Source of the DNA: Hymenopellis radicata
Lineage: Eukaryota; Basidiomycota; Agaricomycetes; Agaricales; Physalacriaceae
Assembly: GCA_015501595.1 (NCBI GenBank)
Contig: JADNRX010000036.1
Coordinates: forward strand, 186,001-250,000
Reading direction: 5' to 3'
DNA length: 64,000 bases
Shown here piece by piece: positions 20,904 to 31,815 of the stretch (position 1 is its first letter; the number at the start of each line of letters is the position of its first letter). The notes beneath the pieces are model-generated. The model had not been told where the DNA came from and made no database searches. It was given only the letters and a program-made list of their open reading frames with translations. A program made the position numbers and the translations under genes.

Positions 20904-22651
20904 TCATCTCGAAACTGCGAAAATCACTCTATTGCCTCTGACGTTTTCAGTCAAATCCGACGAGACCCGTATAGCGAGGTCCATCCCATCGTCAACCAGT
21001 GCGTCGAATATAAGCCTTTCGGCTTCACTGAAGATATGCGGGACGAAAGTCACAGCGTCCCGATATATGCCGTCGCTCAGATGGTGTGCCTCCACAGCAA
21101 AGTGGCATGTCCTAAGCCTTGCTAGTCCTACCATATCGTCCCCTTTCCAGCGCGCCTTGATCATGGAAGCAAAACTGCCAAGCGGCCCAAAACACGTTAG
21201 GTAATACGAGTTACGATGATTGGTCACTCGAATGTCCAGAGACGAAAGGAGGGGGAGAAAGGTGACAGTTTTCGCCGGTATGACCTCGAGGGATTCCAGG
21301 ATCGTCACTATTTGTTCCTCGTCGTTAACATCCGTTTGTTCATCAAATTCCTGCATGAATACATCCAGGTTGAGGAAGGCGAGGCTATGTGTCTGGGAAA
21401 GGATAGAATGGAGGGTACGGTCCGGTGACGCAGCAAGTGGCACACTCTCAAGCGAAAGGCTGGTGAGAGCACTCAAAGCATTGGAACGAATGAGGAGTTG
21501 TTTAAATAAATACAGGGCATCGTAGTGACCCATGCAAGGGTTAGGATCAAGGGAAGCCTCCCGTAGACGAGGAAGCGTGAGAGCATCCATGACGCGCACC
21601 GACTTGGTATCGAGCTTGCGCACATTTGAGCAGGTGGTCGGGGTGTAGGGTGATTCGGCCTCGTCGTCTTCCAAGTACCAGTAAGGTAAAGAGAGGGTCT
21701 CAAGAGATGTACACAGTTCAATCAAACGCATACATGCCCTGAGGTCGTCCTCGTCGCCTTCGGCATCCATATCAGAAAGGTCTAGCTCCGTAATCTGGGC
21801 CCACGGAAATATTAATTCGACCACCGGCCGGCTTCCACCAAGAGTCAAAATCTGGTAAGATGGGGACAATCTTTGAAAACTGATTGCTCCTTCGGCTCTA
21901 TCTGAACACGATCAAGGCTTAGACACTGAAGACGAGGAAGCCGATTATGAAGCGGAGCGTAGAGCATATTCAAACGCCCTTCGCTTTCTGAGAGATGTAA
22001 CTTTCGCCACCGGTACGATTCTGCCAGGACGATGTCGAGGATGCACTTTAGGATAGAGGGATCAGAGCTGGGTTTCTGACTATAGCCTGATTCTAGAGAT
22101 ACGTGCAGCGGACCCTGACGGGAACGCTGAATAACTGTCTCCAAGCGCTGCACATCTCCTTCGTGATGCGCCGCTTTCGGAAAATGAAGATCCATAGTCG
22201 ACCAACATGAATGAAGGGATAAAGCGACGTTTCGCCATCTCTGGCAAACGTGGCTGAGCTGCCATATGGACCCAGACGCGTCAAATGCGTTCGAATCGTA
22301 GTCGCCAGGAAGTGTGTATAGAAAGATTTCCGACAAGATTTCCAAGGGGAGCGTGCGATGCAAGGAAATGAGGTTGCTGTACCGCCTCTGGACGTTTTTC
22401 AACCTCTCCCGCTCTTCCTCCATCGACGTGATGACCTCATGAAGAGATGCGAGTTTGGATTCGATGGATGATATGTCGTCGGAGACAGTGGGCAAAATGG
22501 TGTGTCGGGCGTGCGAGATCTCCTCGTCCGTCGGTGGGAAATTCGTGGTACGGAGCCGCTCGAGCACGGAGCTCTGATATTCTTCTTCATGGTGAAGACT
22601 CCGTCTGGTGAAAGCACCACAACTGGCACATTGGGACGCAATCTGCTGCAT
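20904..22651 (-). pseudogene. F-box/LRR-like protein, family A copy 4 (2-bp insertion)
   Basis: Residues 1-268 run in frame from 22651 and include CxxC, coiled coil and F-box (LPLEILSEIFLYTLPGDYD). At about 21850 the coding strand has TTACCAGATTTTGACTC where A2 has TTACGAAATTGACTC, two bases longer, giving a stop after HLTRF. The remaining 310 residues stay open in the new frame to 20904. Its N-terminus mixes A1-like and A2-like residues, its middle is A2-like and its C-terminus A3-like, so it is a mosaic. No intron explains the shift. Confidence 0.8.
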
Positions 22652-25037
22652 CCCGGACGCAGACTGACTCGAACAGCAGGAAATTTGCGTACTACAGGAA
22701 ATGGTAAGGACGTGTTTTTGAAGGCGTCAATACGCACCTAGATGACCTATGAGATGTCAAAGATTCTCGCACTGGTAGACGACCTTAGTGGCGCGTCGGA
22801 GAGCCCAATGACGCCGCTGAAGATGGTGGTTTGGAAGAAACCCGTTTATGATCGACCAATATGGTAATTGCCTCCTATGACCACCAATCGTCATCATACT
22901 CGCGTCGCTTGGGTTCGTATTGCGTTTCATTGGTCGCAGGCCTCTTGTGAGGTTCGTCAAAAGTTGCGGTGCTTTGGATACATAAACTGACGCGTCGCCG
23001 TGTTTTAGCTGCCCCCCAAGCCTCAGAATTTCCCGATACGCCTCGGCAATGCAGCCGATATTATCACAGGATTCAGCGCTTCATCCTGCGTCCTGACTTG
23101 AATGCCCAGTAGAAGTAGCGACACATGTACAGATTAAGGTGACCCCAACTCCAACCTCGATTTTGGCCGTGGATGTGACGTGCTTCAGTTCAGTCCAGTG
23201 GGTACGGTCGCATTTCTTCCCCGTATTTCCCTTCTGCGACGCGCACAGGCTGCACGCCGAGGCCACGGACGAATGCTGCTCCAAGCCGTCGTCTCAACTA
23301 GGACAACCGTCCGTGTGGGGACCTCACGCGTTTCGGACGTTAAAAAGATGCTATAGATCATAATCAATCGACTATCGACAAAACGTCTCGTACGCACCCC
23401 CTAGACGAACTCGCTTGCCCATGGAGACCAAGGGCACGGTGTTCCAGATTGAGCTGATGGAGTTAGACACTGGTATGACGATGCTTGAACATCCCAATCG
23501 GTTGCGATGAATATGGAAGGTCGTTATCAACATCCTCCCCAAAGTTGGCGCGCCTAAACCACTGGCTCCCTAGACTAGTACATCTAGCAACCACGCCTTA
23601 CAATTGGAAATCAGTTGAAGGCCAGTCTTCATCTACCATGCTTCCCATATGTCTGTTGACAACACACATAGGCTCGTACGACGAAGGCTGCCTACACCTG
23701 TACATTGCAATCTCAACTCGGACAACTTGGACCGGGGCTGCAATGAATACAAGATGAACGTCATCAAAGTCGAGGCACGCCCCGACGCGTGATAAGGACG
23801 AAGATGGCGACGTGTTTTATGTCAATGGCCCCGGTATATAAAGGACATGCGTGAGAAGATGTTATCACGTACGCTCTTCTTTTAACTCTACATTTTCGCG
23901 CGCTACGTTCTGCCGGAAAGCGAAGAGCTTGATATGGTGTTCCAATTCGAACTGACGGGCCAGACGCGACGACGCCAACCTCAGACTCGAGTATTCCAAC
24001 TGGACCGGGCGCGACGATGGCAGCGGAGAGGGATTTTGGAATACGTGCGCTGTCTCATCTATTCAACGCATCCAACTCCGATGTTGATTACCTCGCAGCC
24101 TCCGCATTCCTCCACACGATGCACTTGCCTGACAATGCATTTCCTGGACTCGCGAGTACAGTGTTCACAGCAAGCCGGTTTTCTTTTCGTTTATACAAGC
24201 GTTAATAAGATGATTCTTGATAGCCGAGAACCACGACCACTCCCGACGCGCTTCCTCGCCATGCTCGAGGTTACGCAGAGAGGCACTTCATACGTCTACC
24301 AGGGTCATACTTGGGATTGGAAGAGTATACGGATGTCGCGACGCGCCATTATTGGAACGACTTTGTTCAGCGGTCTGTCAATGTGTTCATGATAATCTTA
24401 CAGTCCTGGCTCGGGTCGAGATGCTTCCTCGCACTGTGGCAGCGGATTTACCGGAGTGTTAAATGACGACTACGAATCTCGCCCCCAAGAGTGTTCCATC
24501 ATTGGAGGAAGCAGTATCCCGTGCTCGTATGTCAACCTCCCTACCGCCGTGAAACACTAACACGTATGATTTGTAGATCTTAGAGCTCATCATCACGAAC
24601 ACGTATTGGCGTACGTGTAAGAGGACGAACGGCGAAGTTAAGATAGAGGAATCCAAAGGGTGGCAAATTACGCCCTTGATAAAGCGGGCCGCGTATGATT
24701 TGAAGCCGTGAAGATTGTATATTTCAGTTGGAGGTGGATGTAGTACTTAGTGAGATGTCGATGTACTCGCCCCATGGTTTTGCAATCCACGTTAAAGGCT
24801 CAAGCTACATCATCATAGAAGCGGTTAGAGATTGCGGAAGTGGCTCTGGCATCGGGCATCCATTTCCTTTGAGGCACATAAGTAGTTCCCTTCAGCATGA
24901 AAAAGAACTTGGAGGGTCTTGACAGGACCAAGTTTACTGTTCAGTGTTGACTAACTTGTTACTTGACTTTGGACGTCTGTGGCGCAATTTACACTGACAA
25001 AGTGAAAAAGAGATGTCCTTTAAGCGCAGAAATCAAC
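22652..25037. other. Intergenic; possible gene remnants at 23.9-24.9 kb
   Basis: 22652-22870 is the A-family upstream block. At 23934-24470 plus-strand frames include SDVDYLAASAFLHTMHLPDN, and 24728-24922 reads MYSPHGFAIHVKGSSYIIIE. Both look somewhat protein-like, but I cannot connect or identify them. The rest shows nothing I can support. Confidence 0.35.
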
Positions 25038-25142
25038 TGCATTAAGGGGGAATTGAACCCCCGGCGGGTCGAACCCACGGATACGAACCCACGGATGCGA
25101 CTTGAATGGCAACGGCCCAGGTTACCACTACCCCATTAATGC
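25038..25142 (-). tRNA. tRNA-Gly(GCC) with 34-nt intron
   Basis: The 7-bp acceptor stem GCATTAA/TTAATGC, D-arm with GGTAGTGGTAACC, T-arm with GGTTCAATTCC and discriminator A are all present. The anticodon loop TTGCCA is interrupted after position 37 by a 34-nt intron, leaving a 71-nt mature tRNA. The intron holds a 14-nt tandem repeat (ATCCGTGGGTTCG plus one base, twice). The anticodon stem has one C-A mismatch compared with the copy at 25886. T-rich termination sequence follows. Confidence 0.85.
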
Positions 25143-25320
25143 ATACCACAAGCCAAGTCAAATCTCAGCTGGGAGTGCTTGGATACGAGTCTTTTCCAAA
25201 ATGACGAACTAGAAAGTAAAAGAATAAGAAACAAGATCAAAAGGAAGGATTGAAGATTCCGATCATTGAAGTGTGGCGCAATTCTCGAATTGAAAGAAAA
25301 GAAATTTAGACCGGACCTAG

Positions 25321-25413
25321 CTGCCCCAGTGAGGCTCGAACTCACGACCTTCCGATTGTACACCCTCATATCATATAACAGTCGGACGCTGTAACCAACT
25401 CAGCCATGGGGCA
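25321..25413 (-). tRNA. tRNA-Asn(GTT) with 19-nt intron
   Basis: Acceptor TGCCCCA/TGGGGCA with discriminator G, D-arm GCTGAGTTGGTTACAGC, anticodon stem TCCGA/TCGGA around CTGTTA, and T-arm GTGAG TTCGAGC CTCAC. A 19-nt intron after position 37 leaves a 74-nt mature tRNA. The anticodon GTT reads Asn codons. Confidence 0.9.
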
Positions 25414-25885
25414 TGGGAAGGATGGTTTTTGTGTCGGAAGGTATTCTTGACTCTAATACTGTTGAGGAGGAAGGAACAGGCGGGGCACGAAGGAAACATC
25501 ATGCAGTTCACTGAACCTTGGAGAATTGAAATGTCTCAGCGACCAACTTGAATCCGATCGTTGATCTGATCGCGACGCGACGCCACTGCCTGATCGGAAC
25601 GCGTGTCTGAAATGTGCGGGGGAATGAGAAGAACGCGCACGGTGCGCCTCGGAAGATGCGCCGGTGAATCGAGTTTTCAGATCAGCGTCACGGCTGGTGG
25701 GCAGAAAACAAAGTGCTACGCGTTAAAAAGATGGGAACACGAGAACGTACACGCGTCTCATCCAAGCATCGACGCGAGGCGGATCACGGGTCAGTGAACG
25801 CAGTAAAGAGCTGCATTCCGTTGAAAAGCAAAATGGAACGACCCTTCAGAAGTGAAATTGAAGGAACAGTGTGTGCTAGCATTAT
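25414..25885. other. Spacer between tRNA genes
   Basis: I see no gene here. An open frame at 25603-25797 has no recognisable character. Confidence 0.4.
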
Positions 25886-25977
25886 GCATTAATGGGGTAG
25901 TGGTAACCTGGGTCGTTGCCATCTAGCTGGATGAGGGTTTCGTCGACCCGCAGGGGGTTCGATTCCCCCTTAATGCA
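25886..25977 (+). tRNA. tRNA-Gly(GCC) with 21-nt intron
   Basis: Exons are almost identical to the minus-strand copy at 25038-25142. The anticodon stem GGTCG/CGACC is fully paired, the loop is TTGCCA with anticodon GCC, and a 21-nt intron follows position 37. The T-arm is GGTTCGATTCC and the mature length 71 nt. A TTTTT terminator lies about 24 nt downstream. Confidence 0.9.
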
Positions 25978-26378
25978 TCCGACTCCTCCTTGAACCAACA
26001 TTTTTCACTCTCCGTGTACGCCACAGCAATAACAATAGTCTTTATTTTTATGAATAATGAATAATAACTTGCCACATCCGAGAGCTACAGAAATAGTCAG
26101 CCGAAATCATAGATGCCTGACTTTGCCCTTGAGCCAATGATATCAGTCAGATCCACCCTCCAGAGATTTGCGCCATGTGTGGCCCTCCCTTCGTCTAGCA
26201 GGGTCTTAAAAAAGAGAACATAGCAAAGTTTGTGAACGATACATTTATGAGAGATACTACGACAGAAAACGTAATGGGTATGTACAATGTGTGTGAGAAC
26301 AACAACAACGACAAAATTCAAGCAAGAAATCATAACAGATCAACATTAAGATTCATCGTCACGTCCCGAAAAGACGTG

Positions 26379-27902
26379 TCATCGCCTCCCGAACCAGCCC
26401 CCGCCACCACTTCCACTCGTACTGGCACTATTCCTGGGAAGATTGAACCACTTCCCAAACGCCGCGTCCTCGTCTTTCCCTTCATCGTCATGCTCCTCCA
26501 CCTCCTCATTGTGCTCTAGCCAGTACTTGCTCTTCTGCACACCGGGAGCCTCGTCTCCGTCCTCATCCCCATACATGCTAACATCCCTCTCCAAAAAGCC
26601 CTCCAGATCATCCACCTCACTTTGCAGGTCAAACTGCAGCCCCGGCGCCTCTTCGTCAGCTAATCCTGCTGCACCGAGGAGAATCTCATCGTCCTCTTCG
26701 TCATCGTCGTCTCCAGCGATGGACGAGAGCGACTTTGTGGGCGATTCGAGGTCGATGTCGAGGTACAGCTTGGAGGCGGAGGAAGAGTCGAGGTGAAGGG
26801 CGAGGTTGGCAGAGGAGAGCGGCTTTGGTGCGGAAATTGGGTCTTTCGCCGTGGACAGCGGTTTACTCGCGACATCCTTTCTGAGTACGTCCTCAGATGG
26901 CTCCTCCACAGGCCTCGCACGCAAACGAGTCTGCGGCGGTGTGGACGTAACGAGATGCGAGGGGAACGACGGCGGGAAGAACGCGTCTTCGGGCACAGAT
27001 GATATCGAGGGGCGATGCGGTGGGGGAGATTCCATCTCCTCGTCCCCAGGAGGAGCGGGAGACGAACTGGGTGGAGGCCTAGGAGGCGAAGAACTCGGGA
27101 CGAGGACTCTAGGCTTCGCCTGGACAGGGACTTTCTTCGCCACGACGAACCCCAGCGGGGACGGATCCTTGGGGTCGTATCCGCCCTTTCCACTCACAAC
27201 CACCACCGCCTCCTCCTTCCGCTTCTTCCTGGCAGGACTCGCGCCGGCGCTATTCCTCTTCCGCTTCCCTTTCAGCGGACTCGTAGGCTCTTCAACACTG
27301 TTCTCCACGCTCTTCACCCATCCCCGTACCTTTTCCACCACCGCAGTCTTTTGCCGGAGGTCATCCCACTCTTCCTCTGTCTCTGGAAACGCGTCGGCAT
27401 ATGGCTCGGGGAGTGGGATGGGCTCAGCGGTGGTGAGAGATGTGCCGATGTATCTACAAGTTGACGGTGAGATGGCGTGTGTCATATAAGAAGGGGTAAC
27501 ACACCTCTTCCCGCCAAGGGTGCTCTGCAACTTTAAGACGCGTCCCAGCTCACTCCACGGGTCCGCCTCTTGCATCGCACCGCGCACCCGCGTGCGTAAT
27601 TGGGATGCTCTGTCTCCGCTGCTCAAGCCGTCAGCGCTGCCTTTCCCTTTGGCTTGACTCGACGTCTCCGAGTCGCCGTCCCCCAATGCACACTCCCGCA
27701 GCGCGTCGCGACGCTCGTAGAGTACGCGCATGTATGATGCGGGTGACAATTTCTTGTCTGGCGTGGTAGCCAATAGATTTGAGGTGTGAGCAGCGGCAGA
27801 GGGCGTATCACAGGCGAACGACACGCGTGGTTTAGATGGATTGGCAGGCTGAGCCTTCTTGGGTCTACCGCGCGTTTTGCTGCGCGTGGCCGCCATGTTC
27901 AA
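26379..27902 (-). CDS. Hypothetical nuclear protein with AT-hook-like N-terminus
   Basis: An open frame of 507 codons, but 27454-27504 is a likely 51-nt in-frame intron (GTGTGT to TTGTAG), giving about 490 residues joined as GGKR|YIGTSL. The N-terminus TRGRPKKAQP resembles an AT-hook (GRP core). Residues about 30-150 are the most ordered part (SPASYMRVLYERRDALREC). Basic stretches (GKRKRNS, ARKKRK) look like nuclear localisation signals. The middle is Pro/Ser-rich and the C-terminal third very acidic (GDDDDEEDDE). The composition suggests a chromatin or DNA-replication protein, but I do not recognise the family. It is single copy here, and the dense antisense frames over it are GC-rich shadows. 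Confidence 0.75.
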   Translation of the reverse strand: MNMAATRSKTRGRPKKAQPANPSKPRVSFACDTPSAAAHTSNLLATTPDKKLSPASYMRVLYERRDALRECALGDGDSETSSQAKGKGSADGLSSGDRASQLRTRVRGAMQEADPWSELGRVLKLQSTLGGKRCVTPSYMTHAISPSTCRYIGTSLTTAEPIPLPEPYADAFPETEEEWDDLRQKTAVVEKVRGWVKSVENSVEEPTSPLKGKRKRNSAGASPARKKRKEEAVVVVSGKGGYDPKDPSPLGFVVAKKVPVQAKPRVLVPSSSPPRPPPSSSPAPPGDEEMESPPPHRPSISSVPEDAFFPPSFPSHLVTSTPPQTRLRARPVEEPSEDVLRKDVASKPLSTAKDPISAPKPLSSANLALHLDSSSASKLYLDIDLESPTKSLSSIAGDDDDEEDDEILLGAAGLADEEAPGLQFDLQSEVDDLEGFLERDVSMYGDEDGDEAPGVQKSKYWLEHNEEVEEHDDEGKDEDAAFGKWFNLPRNSASTSGSGGGGWFGRR

Positions 27903-28323
27903 GTTTGCGACCGTGCTAAATCAAGATTCGCAGACGGCTTTTCTTCCAGATGGATGCTCAAAGTGGGGATAGAATGATGAGAAAATCCAAGAAAAACGCA
28001 GTAGTGATAGTGGTTGTAATAGACAAAGAACAAAGACAATAGGGCACAGACCAAACACGATCGAAGCCGCAACCAAACACGTGCATACCAACATGAGTGC
28101 GCATGGAGAGAGAGGACATCTCATCCTGCCTAGACGCTGCAACTCTACATAATACTTAGTACCTCTGGAGCAGTAGCGAGTGTAGTCGGTTACTGTCTAT
28201 GAGAACAGGTTCTACACTACTCTCACATTAGCTTCAGATCAAGTATGAGTATGAGTAGCTACCATAATGTGGCTGGATTACTTTGGGATTACTCGCCAAA
28301 AGAGACAGAGAGCTGCACAATCT
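27903..28323. other. Upstream region of the nuclear protein gene
   Basis: I see nothing beyond AT-rich promoter-like sequence. Confidence 0.4.
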
Positions 28324-28331
28324 AAGGTTTG

Positions 28332-28664
28332 TAGGGTGGTGCAGTAAACCCTAGGTTTTGATACACCTCGGGTTTACTGCAGTTTTTAACGGTATCAATA
28401 CGGTATCGAAACCTCGGCCGAGGTATCGGTACAGTTTCGATACCGACACGTGACAAATTCACGTGATGGCGCACTGGCACTCAGGCAAGCTGAAAGTGGC
28501 GGGATAAGGGCGGGCGGAGGGCGGCGGAGCGGTGCGCCACATCACGTGGTAAAAGCACGTGCCGGTATCGAAACCGTTACTAACGGTTTCAAAACCACGG
28601 CCTCCTGGGGGGTCGGTATCAATACCGTTACTAACACCCCCCGGAGGTTTACTGCGCCACCCTA
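28332..28664. mobile_element. MITE, hAT-type, 333 bp
   Basis: Terminal inverted repeats TAGGGTGGTGCAGTAAACC (28332-28350) and its near-complement ending CGCCACCCTA at 28664, with one mismatch in 19. They are flanked by a perfect 8-bp direct repeat AAGGTTTG at 28324-28331 and 28665-28672. An 8-bp target duplication with short inverted ends is the mark of the hAT superfamily. The interior has no gene but many nested inverted repeats built on GGTATCGAAACC, GGTATCAATACC and CACGTG words. It is non-autonomous and depends on a transposase not seen here. Confidence 0.85.
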
Positions 28665-28767
28665 AAGGTTTGACAAATCATAAATGATAAATGGAACTTA
28701 GAAGGCCACGGGCATAGGCTAGCAAAGTGTGGCGCAAAACAAAAAGATGTTACACACTCAATGACAA

Positions 28768-28849
28768 CTGCCCCAGTGAGGCTCGAACTCACGACCTTCC
28801 GATTGCCAGCCTAACAGTCGGACGCTGTAACCAACTCAGCCATGGGGCA
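28768..28849 (-). tRNA. tRNA-Asn(GTT) with 8-nt intron
   Basis: The exons are identical in layout to the tRNA-Asn at 25321-25413: acceptor TGCCCCA/TGGGGCA, anticodon stem TCCGA/TCGGA and T-arm GTTCGAGCC. The intron is only 8 nt, which gives the same 74-nt mature tRNA. A CTTTTT run lies about 20 nt downstream. Confidence 0.9.
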
Positions 28850-30043
28850 TATATTTGTGATTCAGGGGTTCCGACCAATGCCACCGGCTTTCGGGAAAAG
28901 ACGTACACCAGAGCCTAGATGTCCATAAGCTGACAAGGATCTTGTCATCCTCCACATTGCCTTCATCGACTACTTTGTACGGAACGGAAGCATGGCGTGT
29001 TAGAATGCAGAGAAACCTCCCAATAATGATGAAATCAAGCGAGTTGGAAGTTGATTGCCTAAATAGGATGATGATCCAGGGCCTATTTTCAGCCTATTTC
29101 TTTCTTTACGACCACCACCAATGTCTATCGCGACGTCGCTCCCGCCATGCTCAACCACCATCGCCGTTACGGACAGTGTCAAGCGGTTGACAGCCAGTCG
29201 ACTATCGTCATTCTTGCCAATCATTGGGTGGGACAGGCCCTCAACTTGGCTTTCCGTCGCGCTATCCCTGCTGTCCGCTTAGCTGCCCCTGCCGCGATGC
29301 TTCGACGCCATTAGTCGTGCTGGCTCTGGCGCGCGCTACCGAATACCAATATGCGGCCCGTAGAGCAGAATCGATTCCGCGCTTCGAGGTGTGTCGTACG
29401 CATTCCACTTTCGTGATAGTGCTCAAACTGACTGCAGCGTTTTCATGCTACGACTAAGGACGTACATGTCGTCGCGGGCTGGTTCGCATCCACCATCGCA
29501 AACCTGACTCCGCGTTCCGCCCACAATGAATCGCATAGATTTTCGCGCGCTACAGGATGGGAATGGACTGCCGCCAATATCGTGCGACCAATTCCATATG
29601 TGGTCGGCCTCGACTGCGTTCACGGCCGCCAGCTTGACGCGGTTCATCCGGTCTACAAAACCGTCGGGCTCCTCGATATCGAAAGACCAGGTGCTCCCCT
29701 CGTGCCCCAGTGCTTTGGTCGTCTCCTTTGGACGAAGGAGATTGGACGCACTACACGATATCATCGCAGAGAAACAAAAGTAGTGGACCAGAGGTGCCGA
29801 TGTTATTGGAAATGCACGCGTCTCGGATTTTTCGTGTTGCTGATGGTAGGAGCTCTTTTCGTCGGGATGTATTGTTTCTAAATGTCGTCTTTGGTTCAGC
29901 GTGCCGGACGTCTCGGGGGTACGACTTTTCAAGTCTCAAAATGTCGCAATGACGTTCTGGAGACTGTGCGCACATGACCCCTTTCCAAAAGTTTTGTTTA
30001 TACGGAGCGCCTTCGACTGTTCCCTCCTTCATCCACGTACATC
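28850..30043. other. Intergenic; unassigned frames
   Basis: Frames at 29423-29932 (minus) and 29526-29881 (plus) overlap one another. One plus frame reads VVGLDCVHGRQLDAVHPVYK, which looks protein-like but is not joined to anything I know. 29930-30043 is the promoter of F-box C1, related to about 31700-31815 and to the complement of 56530-56620. Confidence 0.35.
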
Positions 30044-31119
30044 ATGGCATTCAACACCATCCCAAACATCTTAGCCAAGCTATCCCACTCTCGCCGCTGC
30101 TCTGCTTGTACCGGCCCATTCGGGCTTGTACCGCAGGAGCTTCTTGACCTTGTCATTTTCTTTCTTGCCGACGACAAGGCCACCCTCTTATCCTTTGCAC
30201 TTGTCCACCCCACCTGGACCAGCATTAGCCGGTACCATCTCCCGTCTCTCGCTCTTGTCGTCTCATCCCTATCCCGTGCCAAGGAGCTCACAAAGCTCTT
30301 ACGCTCATCGCGTGAGACGCTTTCCTCGTCTATAACCGGCATTACGCTCGTCGGCGACATACCCTTTGACGACATCCTCGCGAACGGCAAATCTCCCCAT
30401 GCGCGGTCCTACAACAAGTTGCTCCACGTCCTGAAAGCCAAGCATGTCATGCTTTGCTCGGGGGTGGTCGAGAATGAGCCACCGCTCGTTGGACTCTTCG
30501 CCCAGTACTTCCCGGATCTTGCCCGTCTTAAAGTGATCTGCGCATCGTACCAGGACATTACGAGCTTCATGCGCGCGCTTTCCGGCTCTTTCCCGCGCCT
30601 CGCTGAACTCAGTATTGAGCTTGCATCGGGTGGAATGGATATACCGGTTGCATCGCTGTCTGGGTTGCACGACCTCAAACTGGCGACGCCGTGCTTACGC
30701 GCCCTGCGTGTGGTCGGGTGGAATAATGATCTCGTGCGCTGGTTGGGGGTTAACATCGTGGGGACGCTGGAATGTCTGGATTTGGAGAGTGCCAGTGTTT
30801 GGTCGACATGTCGTGTCGAGGAGGCGATTCCGCTTCTTCAAAGGAATAAGGAAACATTGCAGGATGTGAGGCTATGCTTTGTGAAGCACAATGGTCTGTA
30901 CTTTCGTTCTTCTCTTTGCGTGACGATGTGCTTATGTGTTATCTAGTGGCATTTGATTTATCAACTTTATTGCGTTTGGAAACTTTGGAGTTTTCGAGTG
31001 CGGCGGGTGATATGGAGATGGCGCTGAATGGGTGGCGGCTGCCGAGGTCCTTGAAGAAGGTATACTTACGGGATGCGATTTCTGTGTTGACTCGGCAGAG
31101 TGGTATGAGTGTTGCTTGA
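30044..31119 (+). CDS. F-box protein, family C copy 1, two exons
   Basis: Exon 1 is 30044-30893 and exon 2 is 30947-31119, with a 53-nt intron (GTCTGT to ATCTAG) joining FVKHN|V-AFDLSTLL in frame; about 340 residues. The F-box-like domain is at residues about 28-70 (LVPQELLDLVIFFLADDKATLLSFALVHPTWTS). Leucine-rich sequence follows (LRALRVVGWNNDLVRWLG). The same intron position occurs in C3 at 55353-56503. C1 is about 25 residues shorter at the C-terminus than C3 and may be slightly truncated. It has no long coiled coil, unlike families A, B and D. Probable SCF receptor; target unknown. Confidence 0.8.
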
Positions 31120-31815
31120 ATACCGAGGGCGACACTCCATTGAGGCTCAGAATGTATTAAGTTCTTCAGCATCTTGTCACCGTCCGATATATTTCCAATG
31201 TCATTGATATCTGAATCCAGTCCCGATGGTATGCGCTCCTTTTCGCCTGTGCTGTGCTGTTCTGAATGCCTTCTTTGGTCTTGGTTTAGAGGCTGAACGT
31301 CTCGGGGACACGGATCGTGAAACCACGGACTACTGAGAGTCAATGTCGCTAGCCTCCTCCGCGACGCTTGATGGAGTACGGCGTCACTACCGGACCAGTC
31401 CTCGATATGTCCGACGCCGATAGTGGGATAGATTAAATGCCGGCTTGGCTGTCCGACAACGCATTCCAATGGACGAGGGCGAGTCCACTGTACAATGCGA
31501 CCGCGCGCTGGTGATAGAGTTGTCATACACCATGTTCAAAGGGCGACGAGGTCAATTACGACACGGAAACAAAATGGAAGAGCATAGCAAGGTGACCGTG
31601 CCACACGCATAGATCTCGGATCTTGCGTGCTGCTGATGGTATTCCCTCTTCTTCGTCTGTGATGTGAACGACTTCTCCGGTTCAGGTTTTGGTGAAGCGG
31701 GCGTCTCGATTATTGAATCAGTCTCGGACCGCGTCTCTCAATGTCGTTATAGAGGCTGTGCGCACGTCAAAAGTTTTGTTTAAAATGGACGACCTCGACT
31801 TTTGCCTCTTTCACC
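31120..31815. other. Duplicated promoter block before F-box C2
   Basis: About 31215-31815 recurs at 35650-36100 (same strand) and as the complement of 56530-56990. It includes the stretch CGCTGGTGATAGAGTTGTCA and the AAAAGTTTTGTTTA word just before the start. It is the family C upstream region. Confidence 0.6.

Noticed and set aside
26806..27489. 227-codon plus-strand frame antisense to the nuclear protein gene
   Set aside because: Low-complexity Ser/Gly/Pro composition mirrors the GC-rich sense codons; the sense frame has a clear intron, basic nuclear signals and a proper start.
29423..29932. 169-codon minus-strand frame
   Set aside because: It overlaps more protein-like plus-strand frames and has no paralogue, domain or splice support; not called on either strand.
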